A stretch of 64,000 nucleotides of DNA from Clostridiales bacterium (GCA_031287685.1 JAITSQ010000025.1:62001-126000); one strand, 5' to 3'. Positions 42,607 through 51,488 are shown, counted from the stretch's first letter. Numbers and translations are program-made. Notes: a model not told the origin generated them from the sequence alone.

Positions 42607-43967
42607 GCTGTATGGATATAAAAGGGAAAAAAATCTGCGTTTGCGGAATGGCCAGAAGCGGCATGGCGGCGGCGGAACTCGCGGCGCGGCGCGGCGCGGC
42701 GGTCACGATAACCGACCTTAAACCGGAGGATAAATTAAGCGGCGAAGTAAAGAGGCTTGAGGCGGCGGGAATCAAAGCCCTGTGCGGGAAAAACCCGGAA
42801 AACAGCCTTCTCGACCAGACCGATATTTTAATAATAAGCCCCGGCATACGGCTTGACCTGCCTTTTGTGGAACACGCCCGAAAGGCCGGCGCGCTGATTC
42901 TGCCGGAAATTGAGTTCGGCTGGCGGTTTTGCCGCTGTCACAGCCTGGCCGTCACCGGCACGAACGGAAAAACCACCACAGCGAGCCTTTTGGCGGAAAT
43001 AATGAAACTTCGGCACCCCGCGTCGGCCGCGCTCGGTAATATAGGCGAGCCGCTGTGCGCGCGCGCGGAGGCCCTCCCGGAGGAGGCCTGGGCGGTTCTT
43101 GAGACGTCGAGCTTTCAGCTTGAGGCGATTGTTGATTTTAAGCCGGAAATAGCGGCGCTGACCCAAATAACCCCCGACCACCTCGACCGGCACAAAACAA
43201 TGGAAAACTACGCGGCGGCCAAGGCGCGGATATTTGAAAATCAGGACGCGGACGGGTTTCTCATACTTAATTACGACGACGAGTCCTGCCGGGAAATGTC
43301 AAGAGCCGCGAGGGGGCGCGTCATATATTTTTCGCGCCGGGAGGAACGGGAGGTCAGCCTGAAAGACGGTATGCTCCTGCTTAACCTTGACGGATTGAGG
43401 GAGAGCGTCTGTCATAGGGACGAGCTGCGGATTCTGGGCGACCATAATTTAGAGAACGCTATGTGCGCGATAGCCTGCGCGGCGGCGGCGGGCGTGCCGC
43501 TGGACGATATAAGGAAAGCCGTGACGGGCTTTGCGGGAGTGCCTCACAGGATAGAGTTCGCGGGGGAGGTTCGCGGGGTGCGGTGCTATAACGACTCCAA
43601 GGCCACGAACAGCGACTCGGCCATTAAGGGCCTGCTGGCAATGCGCGGGCCGACGGTGCTAATCGGCGGCGGCTACGATAAGAGCGCCGATTTTTCCGAA
43701 TGGGCGGCGCTTTTCGCCGGGCGCGTCCGAAAGCTGATTCTCATAGGGGAAACGGCCGAAAAAATAGCCGAAACCTGCAGGGCTTACGGCTTTACGGATA
43801 TAGAGAAGGCCAACTCGCTTAAAGACGCGGTGACGGTTGGCTTCGAGCACGCCTCGCCGGGGGATAACCTCCTGCTTTCGCCGGCCTGCGCCAGTTGGGA
43901 TATGTTTGACAATTACGAACAGCGCGGGGATTTATTCAAGGAGTTTGTGGGGGAGATGCGCAAATGA
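42603..43967 (+). CDS. murD: UDP-MurNAc-L-alanine:D-glutamate ligase MurD
   Basis: A 454-residue Mur ligase with GMARSGMAAAELA, ISPGIRLDLP, VTGTNGKTTTASL, QITPDHLDRHKTMENY and NDSKATNSDSA. It adds D-glutamate. The ATG overlaps the mraY TGA (ATGA). A second ATG three codons on is also possible and is better spaced from GGGGAG. Confidence 0.96.
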   Translation: MSCMDIKGKKICVCGMARSGMAAAELAARRGAAVTITDLKPEDKLSGEVKRLEAAGIKALCGKNPENSLLDQTDILIISPGIRLDLPFVEHARKAGALILPEIEFGWRFCRCHSLAVTGTNGKTTTASLLAEIMKLRHPASAALGNIGEPLCARAEALPEEAWAVLETSSFQLEAIVDFKPEIAALTQITPDHLDRHKTMENYAAAKARIFENQDADGFLILNYDDESCREMSRAARGRVIYFSRREEREVSLKDGMLLLNLDGLRESVCHRDELRILGDHNLENAMCAIACAAAAGVPLDDIRKAVTGFAGVPHRIEFAGEVRGVRCYNDSKATNSDSAIKGLLAMRGPTVLIGGGYDKSADFSEWAALFAGRVRKLILIGETAEKIAETCRAYGFTDIEKANSLKDAVTVGFEHASPGDNLLLSPACASWDMFDNYEQRGDLFKEFVGEMRK

Positions 43968-45121
43968 GCAATTTTTATTTGGAGAACAGCGCGCGGAGGC
44001 AGCGCGGCCAGCGGGACGAGCAGGCGCGCCCGACGATAACCATAAAAGTGGGCAACGCCGATTACGTCGTGGCGGTCGTGGTGACGCTTCTGGTGATAAT
44101 CGGCGTAATAATGGTGTTCAGCGCGAGCTACTACAACGCGACGACGCGGCTTGGCCAGGACGCGACGTATTTCCTGAAAAAGCAGGCTTCCATCGCCGCG
44201 CTCGGCTTCGTCGGTATGTATTTTTTGGCGAAATTTCCGTATAAACTGCTGAAACTGCTAGCGGCGCCTCTTTACGCGGCAGGCTGTGCGCTGATGTTGC
44301 TCGTGCAGTTTATCGGGGTCGAGGTCAACGGCGCCAAGCGGTGGTTCAAAGTGCCGATAATCGGTCAGTTTCAGCCCTCCGAGGTTATGAAAATAGGCTT
44401 AATCCTGCTGGCGGCGCTTGTGGCTTCGCGGCGGCCGCTCAAAACTTGGGGAGAGCATATAAAATTCGGGTTTCTCGTGCTTGTGCCGGTGGCGCTTATT
44501 GGCGTGGGCAATATGAGCACCGCCATAGTGGCGGCGCTCATCGGCTTCGGGATAATGTTCATAGCCAGCCCATACATATTGCGGTTTGTGGTGGCGGGGG
44601 TTCTGGGGGCTTCGGGCGCGGCGCTGATACTCGTTTCGGGCTGGCGCAACGAGCGCGTGCTGGCTTGGTTGCATCCGGAGGATTACGCCACGGGCAAGGG
44701 CTGGCAGGTCCTGCAGTCTCTTTACGCCATAGGCACGGGCGGCTTTTTCGGCCTGGGCCTTGGGCAAAGCCGACAGAAGATGGGCTTCGTGCCGGAGGCG
44801 CACAACGACATCATATTCTCCATAATCTGCGAGGAGCTTGGCTTTATGGGCGCGGCGCTTCTGCTGCTGCTGTTTATAATACTCATATGGCGCGGGCTGA
44901 AAATCGCGATGAACGCCGTTGACCTGTTCGCCTCTCTCGTGGCTTCGGGAATCGTCATAATGATAGGCTCGCAGGTGGTGTTCAACATCGCGGTGGTGAC
45001 GAACACTATGCCGAATACGGGCGTGCCCCTGCCGTTTATAAGCTACGGCGGCACCTCGCTCGCGGTTACAATGCTTAGCGTCGGGATATTGCTGAACATA
45101 TCAAGGTTTTCGAGGGAATAA
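43964..45121 (+). CDS. FtsW/SpoVE-type lipid II polymerase (SEDS family)
   Basis: A 385-residue SEDS protein with a basic cytoplasmic N-terminus and about ten membrane helices. Signatures are GVEVNGAKRWFKVP, FQPSEVMKIG, PEAHNDIIFSIICEELGF and GVPLPFISYGGTSL. FtsW (division) and SpoVE (cortex) cannot be told apart by sequence reading; the position after murD is that of spoVE in Bacillus. It overlaps murD by 4 nt and is the last gene before a terminator; murG and divIB do not follow. Confidence 0.93.
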   Translation: MSNFYLENSARRQRGQRDEQARPTITIKVGNADYVVAVVVTLLVIIGVIMVFSASYYNATTRLGQDATYFLKKQASIAALGFVGMYFLAKFPYKLLKLLAAPLYAAGCALMLLVQFIGVEVNGAKRWFKVPIIGQFQPSEVMKIGLILLAALVASRRPLKTWGEHIKFGFLVLVPVALIGVGNMSTAIVAALIGFGIMFIASPYILRFVVAGVLGASGAALILVSGWRNERVLAWLHPEDYATGKGWQVLQSLYAIGTGGFFGLGLGQSRQKMGFVPEAHNDIIFSIICEELGFMGAALLLLLFIILIWRGLKIAMNAVDLFASLVASGIVIMIGSQVVFNIAVVTNTMPNTGVPLPFISYGGTSLAVTMLSVGILLNISRFSRE

Positions 45122-45156
45122 AAAAACCGCTGAACTTTTCGTTCAGCGGTTTTTTT
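45121..45156. terminator. Bidirectional terminator
   Basis: A perfect 15-bp stem AAAAAACCGCTGAAC with a TTTTC loop, bounded by A and T runs. It ends the wall cluster on the plus strand and the pilin group on the minus strand; the pilin stop lies at its edge. Confidence 0.92.
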
Positions 45157-45538
45157 ACGGGGTGATCCCGTCGGGATATTGAACCTGGCCGGACTCCGAG
45201 TCGTACAACCCGTGATACGAACAGTAGGGGATTTCGCCAACGAAAGTATACCCGCCGACCCCGCTGGGGCATTTCGGGATATGATCCAGCAGACCTTTGT
45301 CAACGAGCGCCTGCAAAACCTCGTCGCCGTCGCTGAAGTCAAAATCATCTCCGTAGGAAAGCTGGTAAAGATGAATCGATGAAATGACGGTGCGCATATT
45401 CGCGGCGCAGGTGCGCGTCCGGGCGGTTTTTTGATAATTAAGAAAACCGGGAATCGCAATCATGGCGAGGATTCCCAAAAGTATCATAACGACGATAAGC
45501 TCCACAAGAGTAAAGCCCCGCCGGCTGAGTTTTCGCAT
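45155..45538 (-). CDS. Type IV prepilin-like protein
   Basis: A 127-residue protein with a short basic leader and the prepilin signature RRGFTLVELIVVMILLGIL, in which cleavage before Phe and the Glu at +5 are expected. A hydrophobic helix continues to about residue 30. Four cysteines in the globular part (CAAN, KCPSG, PYCSY) may form disulfides. Such proteins build pili, competence pseudopili or secretion pseudopili. No ATPase or prepilin peptidase is in view. Confidence 0.88.
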   Translation of the reverse strand: MRKLSRRGFTLVELIVVMILLGILAMIAIPGFLNYQKTARTRTCAANMRTVISSIHLYQLSYGDDFDFSDGDEVLQALVDKGLLDHIPKCPSGVGGYTFVGEIPYCSYHGLYDSESGQVQYPDGITP

Positions 45539-45558
45539 ACGCCTGCCCCCTTATGTAT

Positions 45559-45732
45559 TTATTTTTCCTCAATTTCCTTAATATATTGAGCGACCTTTTG
45601 CTCTACAGCCGAAATATCGTCGTCCGAACACATAGCGCTTATCGCTATTATCGCCGAATTAAGCGACTTGGCTGTTTTAAGCTGAAATAATATGGACCTT
45701 AAAATGGCAGTCGTTTCCAGAGCTATTCCCAC
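45559..45732 (-). CDS. Possible small helical protein between the prepilins
   Basis: A 57-codon frame from GTG, reading ILRSILFQLKTAKSLNSAII and ending KVAQYIKEIEEK. It is protein-like in composition and probably two helices. The ribosome site is weak. The frame is open further upstream to the stop of the next prepilin, in the same phase, crossing a hairpin. No family is recognised. Confidence 0.35.
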   Translation of the reverse strand: MGIALETTAILRSILFQLKTAKSLNSAIIAISAMCSDDDISAVEQKVAQYIKEIEEK

Positions 45733-45755
45733 ACCGCCTTGTTTTGTTTTACCAA

Positions 45756-45783
45756 AGAACCCCGCCCAGCCGGACGGGGTTCT
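45756..45783 (-). terminator. Hairpin after the upstream prepilin
   Basis: On the minus strand AGAACCCCG, 10-nt loop, CGGGGTTCT followed by TTGG. It probably terminates or attenuates after the 128-residue prepilin. Confidence 0.6.
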
Positions 45784-45804
45784 GAATAAACTGTTTAGCT
45801 TAAA

Positions 45805-46191
45805 TTAGCTGACGGTTACGTTGGTAATGCCGGCATCCGTCAACGCGCTAGTAACCGCGGTCTGGTGGTCAGCGTCGCCGCCAGTATGCGTTACCTTGCC
45901 GCCAGCAATGTCGTAGGTGGCGCCAGCCGGGCACTTCGGCGTGTTCTCAAGGAAACCGCTGCCGCCGTTTACAAGAGCCGCAAGGTCGGCGGGGTCGTGG
46001 CCCGACGAAGCGTAGTAAACGGACATTGCCGACTTGATGGTGCGGATATTGCCTACGCAGGTCTTAACCGTGGCGGTCTTGCGGTATTCCGTCACTCGCG
46101 GGATTACGAGCATTGCGAGGATACCGAGGATAACGATAACTACAACAAGCTCGATGAGTGTGAAGCCTTTCTTGCTCTGAAGTTTGTTCAT
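45805..46191 (-). CDS. Type IV prepilin-like protein (main pilin candidate)
   Basis: A 128-residue protein with KKGFTLIELVVVIVILGILA, the classic prepilin leader with Glu at +5. Two cysteines (TCVGN and KCPAG) lie at places matching the neighbour, so the two are related. It has a strong promoter and ribosome site (AAAGGGGGAAG), suggesting high expression. The following hairpin would make it more abundant than the downstream prepilin. Confidence 0.9.
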   Translation of the reverse strand: MNKLQSKKGFTLIELVVVIVILGILAMLVIPRVTEYRKTATVKTCVGNIRTIKSAMSVYYASSGHDPADLAALVNGGSGFLENTPKCPAGATYDIAGGKVTHTGGDADHQTAVTSALTDAGITNVTVS

Positions 46192-46250
46192 AAAACTTCC
46201 CCCTTTAGGATTAGTTGTGGGAGGTTTGCTCCCTGTTCTGTTATGAATAT

Positions 46251-46279
46251 ATTGTAACTCACCTGAAATGGTTTGTCAA
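46251..46279 (-). promoter_or_regulatory. Prepilin promoter
   Basis: On the minus strand perfect TTGACA, 17-bp spacer, TACAAT, about 60 nt before the prepilin ATG. Confidence 0.8.
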
Positions 46280-46387
46280 GTACTTTCTTAAAATTTTCTT
46301 AAGTTTTTTTGAAAATTTTTTGAAAACGGCCGGATTTTGGCGGTTTTTCGGGGCTGTTTTGTAATCCGCTTGAAGCCGTTTTGAGTA

Positions 46388-46416
46388 TTGACAAGCCCCC
46401 GCCCCGGTGTTATAAT
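46388..46416 (+). promoter_or_regulatory. tRNA-Lys promoter
   Basis: Perfect TTGACA, 17-bp spacer and perfect TATAAT, 18 nt before the tRNA. Confidence 0.9.
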
Positions 46417-46434
46417 ATATTCTAAGTATTGCGT

Positions 46435-46507
46435 GCGTCTTTAGCTCAGTTGGTAGAGCAATTGACTCTTAATCAATGGGTCCGGGGTTCGAGCCCCCGA
46501 AGGCGTA
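46435..46507 (+). tRNA. tRNA-Lys (CTT)
   Basis: A 73-nt cloverleaf with acceptor GCGTCTT pairing with AAGGCGT (two G-T pairs, one at the first position), anticodon stem ATTGA/TCAAT with loop CTCTTAA, anticodon CTT, and T arm CGGGG/CCCCG. CCA is not encoded. Confidence 0.9.
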
Positions 46508-46536
46508 GGTTCCCCCCTTTCTTTTTCCCCCGTGAA

Positions 46537-47757
46537 TCATTTTGGTTCGCGGGGTTTTTTGCGTAATATCGAAAGCTCCGGCGCGGGCTGTATTGTTTTA
46601 AGGCGCACAAGCTGTTGGGCGTGCGGGGCGCACTCGATAGGCTCACCCTCCGCGCCGCGCAGGTCCTCCGCCGTCTGGAGGAACGCCCCGCCCGGCGTAA
46701 GGAACTCAATCTCCTCCCCCCGGCTGAATTTTCCCCGCTGCTCCACCAGTGCGGTATGAGTTTCTTCATTATAAGCGCGCGTTATGCCGATAAACTCATA
46801 GGGCCGGGGCGCCGGCTCCCCGACGAAGCGCTCCTCCGGGCCGAAGTAAAGCCCGGAGGTGTAGGCGCGGTTCGGGCTTTTGCGAAGCTCCGCCAGGTAT
46901 TGCGGCAGGTTCGCGCGGTACGCCGCCTCCCCGCCGCGCGCCAAGTCCCCCAATGCCCGGCGGTAGGCCGAAGTGACCGAGGCCGCGTAGTGCGGCGTTT
47001 TCATCCGCCCCTCAAGCTTCAGCGCGGAGGCCCCGGCTTCTATGAGTTCCGGCAAAAAAGAAACCGCGCATAAATCTTTCGAGTTCATAATGTAACTGCC
47101 GCGCTCGTCCTCCTCCAGGCCGAAAACCGCGCCGCTTTGCCGCTCCGTAAGGTCGTACCCGAAGCGGCAGGGCTGCGCGCAGTCCCCCCGGTTGGCGCTC
47201 CGGCCGCTCATAAACGCGCTTATGAGGCACCTGCCGGAGTACGACACGCACATCGCCCCGTGGGCGAAGCACTCAAGAGGGAAACCCGGCAGTTTCGCGG
47301 CAATCCCCGCCATTTCCGCCAGGGAGACTTCCCGCGCCAAAACGACGCGCTCCGCGCCCATTTCCCGCCAGACCCGCGCGGATTCGTAGTTGGTCACGCC
47401 GGCTTGGGTGCTGATGTGGATTTTGACGCGTTTGAGCGCCCGCCGCGCCACCGAGAATACGCCCAAATCCGCGATAATAACCGCGTCCGCGCCGATTTCC
47501 TCCAGGTATTCAAAATACTCCGGCAGCCGCTCCAAATCGGCGTTCCCCGCGAAAATATTTACCGCTACGTAAACGCGCGCGTTTAGCCTGTGCGCGTAAG
47601 CGACAGCCTCTTGAAGCTCGCCGCGCTCAAAATTGCCCGCGTGGGCGCGCAGGCCGTATTCCTTGCCCGCCAGATAAACCGCGTCCGCCCCGAACGCGCA
47701 GGCCACGCGGAGTTTCTCAAAATTGCCCGCCGGGGCGGTCAGTTCCGGTATTTTCAT
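46537..47757 (-). CDS. Peptidase U32 family protein
   Basis: A 406-residue protein with ELTAPAGNFEKL, GADAVYLAG, the U32 signature HGAMCVSYSGRCLIS, and NRGDCAQPCRFGY with its iron-sulfur-type cysteines. U32 proteins, once thought proteases, are now known to include RNA hydroxylation enzymes such as RlhA/TrhP; which one this is cannot be decided. In Bacillus, yrrO follows yrrM and yrrL in the same order as here. Confidence 0.92.
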   Translation of the reverse strand: MKIPELTAPAGNFEKLRVACAFGADAVYLAGKEYGLRAHAGNFERGELQEAVAYAHRLNARVYVAVNIFAGNADLERLPEYFEYLEEIGADAVIIADLGVFSVARRALKRVKIHISTQAGVTNYESARVWREMGAERVVLAREVSLAEMAGIAAKLPGFPLECFAHGAMCVSYSGRCLISAFMSGRSANRGDCAQPCRFGYDLTERQSGAVFGLEEDERGSYIMNSKDLCAVSFLPELIEAGASALKLEGRMKTPHYAASVTSAYRRALGDLARGGEAAYRANLPQYLAELRKSPNRAYTSGLYFGPEERFVGEPAPRPYEFIGITRAYNEETHTALVEQRGKFSRGEEIEFLTPGGAFLQTAEDLRGAEGEPIECAPHAQQLVRLKTIQPAPELSILRKKPREPK

Positions 47758-48389
47758 AGAGTACCTTCCTTATAAATGAGCGCAAGCCCGTCTCCAATCG
47801 GCAGGAGGGTCGATTTCAAGCCGTTTCCGTTTATGTAAGCAAGGAAGGCCCGCATACGGCTGTGCGTCGTGCGCCGGCGGCGGGGCACCTCCCCGCGCGC
47901 CTTAAAAATATCCCCGCCCTGAAAACAGTCGTCCGCCAGAATAACCCCGCCCGCGCGGCAAAGCCGGGCGCACAGCGGAATCATATTGATATACTGCGCC
48001 TTGCCCGCGTCCATAAAAATAAAGTCGTAGACCGGCGGGGCGGGGGAGGCGCACATAATCTCAAGCACGCCGACGGCCTCGCCCTCGAGGAGCGTCACGC
48101 GGTCGGACACGCCCATTTTTTGGAAATTTTCCCGCGCCGCGTCGAGCATAATTTCATAGCGGTCGATTGTGGTAATCCGCGCCCGCGGCAGCGTCACGGC
48201 GCAAAGACAGGCCGAAAAGCCCACCGCGCAGCCGATTTCCAGGATTTTCCCCGGCGCGGTTATGAGCAGGAGCGTTTCTAAAAAACGCGCCGCGTCCGGC
48301 GGGATTATCGGTATGCTCTCGGCCATAGCCCGCCGCTGAAGCTCGCCAAGCTCTCCGGAAAAAAGCGGCCCGGGCCCGGGCTTGGTCAC
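47754..48389 (-). CDS. SAM-dependent O-methyltransferase (YrrM-like)
   Basis: A 211-residue class I methyltransferase with LEIGCAVGFSACL (SAM loop), TIDRYEIMLDAARENF and FIFMDAGKAQY, the metal-dependent O-methyltransferase pattern. Some Bacillus members modify tRNA hydroxyuridine as TrmR; that is a plausible role here because the neighbour is a U32 protein. It overlaps both neighbours by 4 nt. Confidence 0.88.
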   Translation of the reverse strand: MTKPGPGPLFSGELGELQRRAMAESIPIIPPDAARFLETLLLITAPGKILEIGCAVGFSACLCAVTLPRARITTIDRYEIMLDAARENFQKMGVSDRVTLLEGEAVGVLEIMCASPAPPVYDFIFMDAGKAQYINMIPLCARLCRAGGVILADDCFQGGDIFKARGEVPRRRRTTHSRMRAFLAYINGNGLKSTLLPIGDGLALIYKEGTL

Positions 48390-48775
48390 GTTTTTTCGCC
48401 CGGCTTGTCCGCTCCGCTCCGGAGAACTTTATTGATTTCGGAGGAACCCATCTGAGTATTTAAATCGTACGTGCCGGCTTTGTACGGTTCGAAGCTCCCC
48501 TTGAGCGTGTATTCGGCCGCGTAGATGTACGCGCTGTGCACAAGCCCGTTTTCCTCAAGGATTTTCGCCGCGTCGAAAAGGCGCGTGGGCGCGGCGAGCG
48601 TCACCGCCACCTCCCGGTAGGGGCGCTCCGCGCCCGCGTCTTTCATATACTTAAACCCGGCTTCGTACCCGCGCCGCGCCGCCAGAAACATCAGAAAGGC
48701 CGTCGCCAACGAAAGCGCCAGGTGCGTCGCCGAGCCGAAAATAAAGCCGAGCGCGCTCAAAAATTTATTGTACAT
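48386..48775 (-). CDS. Short MltG/YceG-like protein without catalytic domain
   Basis: A 129-residue protein with one membrane helix (about 14-34) and a domain reading LFDAAKILEENGLVHSAYIYAAEYTLKGSFEPYKAGTYDLN, like the LysM-like part at the start of endolytic transglycosylase MltG. The catalytic C-terminal domain is absent. In Bacillus the full-length yrrL stands at this place before yrrM. Short versions may be normal in Clostridia. Ribosome site GGGAGG. Confidence 0.72.
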   Translation of the reverse strand: MYNKFLSALGFIFGSATHLALSLATAFLMFLAARRGYEAGFKYMKDAGAERPYREVAVTLAAPTRLFDAAKILEENGLVHSAYIYAAEYTLKGSFEPYKAGTYDLNTQMGSSEINKVLRSGADKPGEKT

Positions 48776-48792
48776 CGGGGAGCCTCCCTTTA

Positions 48793-48845
48793 GAACCTGT
48801 GTTCATAGCATGAAACGCCGTCTTTTCAGTGAATTTTCGCCGTCG
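48793..48845. repeat. Degenerate single end of a MITE-like repeat
   Basis: TTTAGAACCTGTGTTCATAGCATG and a GAAAAGACG-like block resemble one end of the 13359-13541 element. No matching second end is seen. Confidence 0.3.
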
Positions 48846-48856
48846 CGTCTTTACTC

Positions 48857-49105
48857 TTATTTTCCGCGCGAAAGAAGAGCCCTGGCCAGCTGGTCCGGGC
48901 AGGACGTGCCGCGCAGGCCGCACTGAATACCCTTAAGTTTTTCTATGACCTCGTCCTCTTTCATGCCGTTGACAAGAGCGCCGAGGCCGGCCCCGTTGCC
49001 CATGCAGCCGCCCGTGAAACGCACGTTTTTCACCCGGCCGTCCTCTATTTCATAGGTGATTTTGCTTGGGCAGACGCCGACAGGCTTGTATTCATATATG
49101 CTCAT
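48857..49105 (-). CDS. TSCPD-domain protein
   Basis: An 82-residue protein from the ATG preceded by AAAGGA. It contains CPSKITYEIEDGRVKNVRFTGGCMGN and GTSCPDQLARAL, the TSCPD motif. The conserved cysteines suggest metal or iron-sulfur binding. Related domains occur in ribonucleotide reductases and in small stand-alone proteins of anaerobes; the function of the stand-alone form is unknown to me. Confidence 0.85.
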   Translation of the reverse strand: MSIYEYKPVGVCPSKITYEIEDGRVKNVRFTGGCMGNGAGLGALVNGMKEDEVIEKLKGIQCGLRGTSCPDQLARALLSRGK

Positions 49106-49254
49106 ATGTTTATCCTTTCGTTTGAACCGCCAAACTTCCCATTTATAATTTTCCCACAAAAAATAATTTTTGTCAATTTTTTTGTGGTAAGAAACGCGAT
49201 TTAGCGTTATAATAGACGAAGGCTATCCAGAAATAATCCGAACGAGGTGATTTA

Positions 49255-50631
49255 ATGGAAAATTTTACAATAAACGGCGTTGATGACCTTGAGCGGGCCA
49301 TAGAGTCCGTGAGGGCGGCCCAGCGCCGCTTTGCGGGGTTTGCCCAAGAGGACGTTGACAGAATTTTTCAGGCGGCGGCGCGGGCCGCGGCGGAGGCCGC
49401 GGGTCCGTTGGCGGAGCTTGCCGCGAAAGAAACGGGAATGGGCGTGGCGCCGGATAAAATTATTAAAAATAAATACGCCGCGGAGTACGTATATGAAGCG
49501 TACAAAGACGCTAAAACCTGCGGCGTTATAGAAGAGGACGAGGAACTCGGGCTTATCCGGCTGGCGGAGCCTGTCGGGGTGATAGCGGCGGTAATCCCCG
49601 CCACGAACCCGACCTCAACCGTTATTTTTAAGACCTTGCTCGCGCTCAAAACCCGTAACGGCGTAATCATCAGCCCGCACCCGAGGGCCAAGGAGTCGTC
49701 CGCCCGCGCCGCCAAAACGGTGCTCGACGCCGCGGAGGCCGCCGGCGCTCCGGAGGGGCTTATAGAGTGTATCGGCGCTCCGTCCCTTGAAATGTCCCGT
49801 ATGGTTATGCGAGACTGCGATATGATTTTGGCGACGGGCGGGCCGGGTATGGTCAAAAGCGCCTATCAGAGCGGCAAGCCGGCCATAGGCGTGGGCAGCG
49901 GCAATGTCCCCGCGGTTATAGCCGAATCGGCGGACACGGAGCTGGCGGCGCGTTATATAACGCTTTCAAAGACGTTTGACAACGGGCTTATATGCGCGTC
50001 GGAGCAGGCGGTAATCGCTGTTTCCCCGGTTTACGACGCTTTGCGCGCCGAATTTTTGAAACAAGGCGCGTATTTTATGAGCGACGACGAGAAGGAGCGC
50101 GCGCGGCGCGTGCTCTTTGTAAACGGGGCGCTCAACGCCGCCATCGTGGGGCAGCAGCCGTCAAAAATCGCGGCTTTGGCGGGGTTCGCCGCGCCGGAGG
50201 GCGCTAAGCTGCTTATCGGGGAAGTTTCAGATTGTGACTTTAACGAGGAATTCGCCCACGAAAAACTTTCGCCCGTGCTCGCGATGTATCGCGCGGGGGA
50301 TTTTGACGAGGCGTTATCAATTGCCGAAAAACTGATTGACCTGGGCGGGCAGGGGCACACGGCGTCGATATTTATCGACCGGGAAAAAGAGCGCGGGAAT
50401 TTTATGAAATTTATAAACCGGGTGAATACTTGCCGCGTGGTGGTGAACACGCCTTCGTCTCACGGGGCGATAGGCGGCCTGTACAACAGCCTGCCGCCCT
50501 CTCTGACGCTTGGCTGCGGCACGTGGGGAGGCAACTCCGTTTCCGAAAACGTGGGCGCGAAGCACCTGCTGAACATAAAAACCGTCGCCTTCCGCCGGGA
50601 CGGCGGCGAAAGATTCTGGGAGAAACAGTAA
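49255..50631 (+). CDS. Acetylating aldehyde dehydrogenase (acetaldehyde-CoA type)
   Basis: A 458-residue ALDH resembling the N-terminal half of AdhE and EutE-type enzymes. It has VGVIAAVIPATNPTSTVIFK, ISPHPRAKESS, the NAD loop TGGPGMVKSAY and the catalytic cysteine in FDNGLICASEQ. It converts acyl-CoA to aldehyde with NADH, or the reverse. No alcohol dehydrogenase or microcompartment shell gene is adjacent, so the pathway is open. Confidence 0.92.
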   Translation: MENFTINGVDDLERAIESVRAAQRRFAGFAQEDVDRIFQAAARAAAEAAGPLAELAAKETGMGVAPDKIIKNKYAAEYVYEAYKDAKTCGVIEEDEELGLIRLAEPVGVIAAVIPATNPTSTVIFKTLLALKTRNGVIISPHPRAKESSARAAKTVLDAAEAAGAPEGLIECIGAPSLEMSRMVMRDCDMILATGGPGMVKSAYQSGKPAIGVGSGNVPAVIAESADTELAARYITLSKTFDNGLICASEQAVIAVSPVYDALRAEFLKQGAYFMSDDEKERARRVLFVNGALNAAIVGQQPSKIAALAGFAAPEGAKLLIGEVSDCDFNEEFAHEKLSPVLAMYRAGDFDEALSIAEKLIDLGGQGHTASIFIDREKERGNFMKFINRVNTCRVVVNTPSSHGAIGGLYNSLPPSLTLGCGTWGGNSVSENVGAKHLLNIKTVAFRRDGGERFWEKQ

Positions 50632-50653
50632 AAATATAAGGAGGACTAAGTTT

Positions 50654-51406
50654 ATGAATTTGGACACCGTAATAGTTGAGCGAGAAAAAAAGACAATCTA
50701 CCGGAGCGGCAATTTATGCGCCAAAGTTTTCGACGAAAGTTTCAGCAAGGCGGACATACTGAACGAAGCGCTGAATCAAGCCCGCATTGAAGAAACGGGG
50801 CTGGCCATACCCGGCGTCGTCGAGGTTCGCAAATTCGACGGAAAATGGGGCATAGTCAGCGATTTTATAGAAGGAGAGACGCTGTTTTCGCTTATGGAGA
50901 AAGACCCGCGGAAAAACGACGAGCGCCTTGAGCTTTTTGTCGACCTGCAGATCGACGTGCACAGCAGGAACGCGCCGCTTCTTACGAAGCTCAAGGACAA
51001 GATGCACCGTAAAATAAGCGAGACTAAGTTTGACTTGGCCACGCGGTACGAGCTTTACACGCGGCTTGAGTCTATGCCGACGCACACGAAGGTCTGCCAC
51101 GGGGATTTTAGCCCGGGGAACATAATAATCAACCGGGAAGGGAAGGCGTATGTGCTTGACTGGAGCCACGCCACCCAGGGCAACGCCTCAGCCGACGTGG
51201 CGCGGACGTATCTGCTGTTCTGCCTGCGCGACAGCCTTAGGGGCCTGGCGGATAAGTATATGACGCTGTTCTGCGAAAAGACGAAAACTGACAAGCGGTA
51301 TATCCAGAAATGGCTGCCGATTGTGGCGGCTTCCCAATCTGTAAAGGATAAACCGGAGGAGCGGGAATTTTTAAGCAAGTGGGTAGACGTAGTTGAATAT
51401 GAATAA
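50654..51406 (+). CDS. Aminoglycoside phosphotransferase-like kinase
   Basis: A 250-residue kinase-like protein with the catalytic loop VCHGDFSPGNIIINREGKAYVLDWSH, in which the Asp and Asn and the later Asp are the active-site residues of the APH/choline kinase fold. The substrate is unknown, and nothing ties it to antibiotic resistance. AAGGAGGAC lies before the ATG. A palindromic repeat starts one base after its stop. Confidence 0.85.
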   Translation: MNLDTVIVEREKKTIYRSGNLCAKVFDESFSKADILNEALNQARIEETGLAIPGVVEVRKFDGKWGIVSDFIEGETLFSLMEKDPRKNDERLELFVDLQIDVHSRNAPLLTKLKDKMHRKISETKFDLATRYELYTRLESMPTHTKVCHGDFSPGNIIINREGKAYVLDWSHATQGNASADVARTYLLFCLRDSLRGLADKYMTLFCEKTKTDKRYIQKWLPIVAASQSVKDKPEEREFLSKWVDVVEYE

Positions 51407-51407
51407 A

Positions 51408-51458
51408 TAAAGCAATTTTACAAAACGTCGGCAGTCAACGGTTTTGAAAATTGCTATA
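51408..51458. mobile_element. Short palindromic TATAGCAATTTT element
   Basis: TAAAGCAATTTTACAAAAC at the left and the complement of TATAGCAATTTTCAAAAC at the right. The inside is nearly palindromic too (GTCGGCAGTCAACGG centre). It belongs to the same family as the repeats at 23505 and 52086. Confidence 0.65.
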
Positions 51459-51488
51459 AAGCGCAAAAGACTTTAAGGGGGAATTGAA

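Noticed and set aside
44341-44922. 193-codon frame inside the ftsW/spoVE gene
   Set aside because: The overlapping gene carries all SEDS-family signatures; this frame is Gly/Arg-rich shadow.
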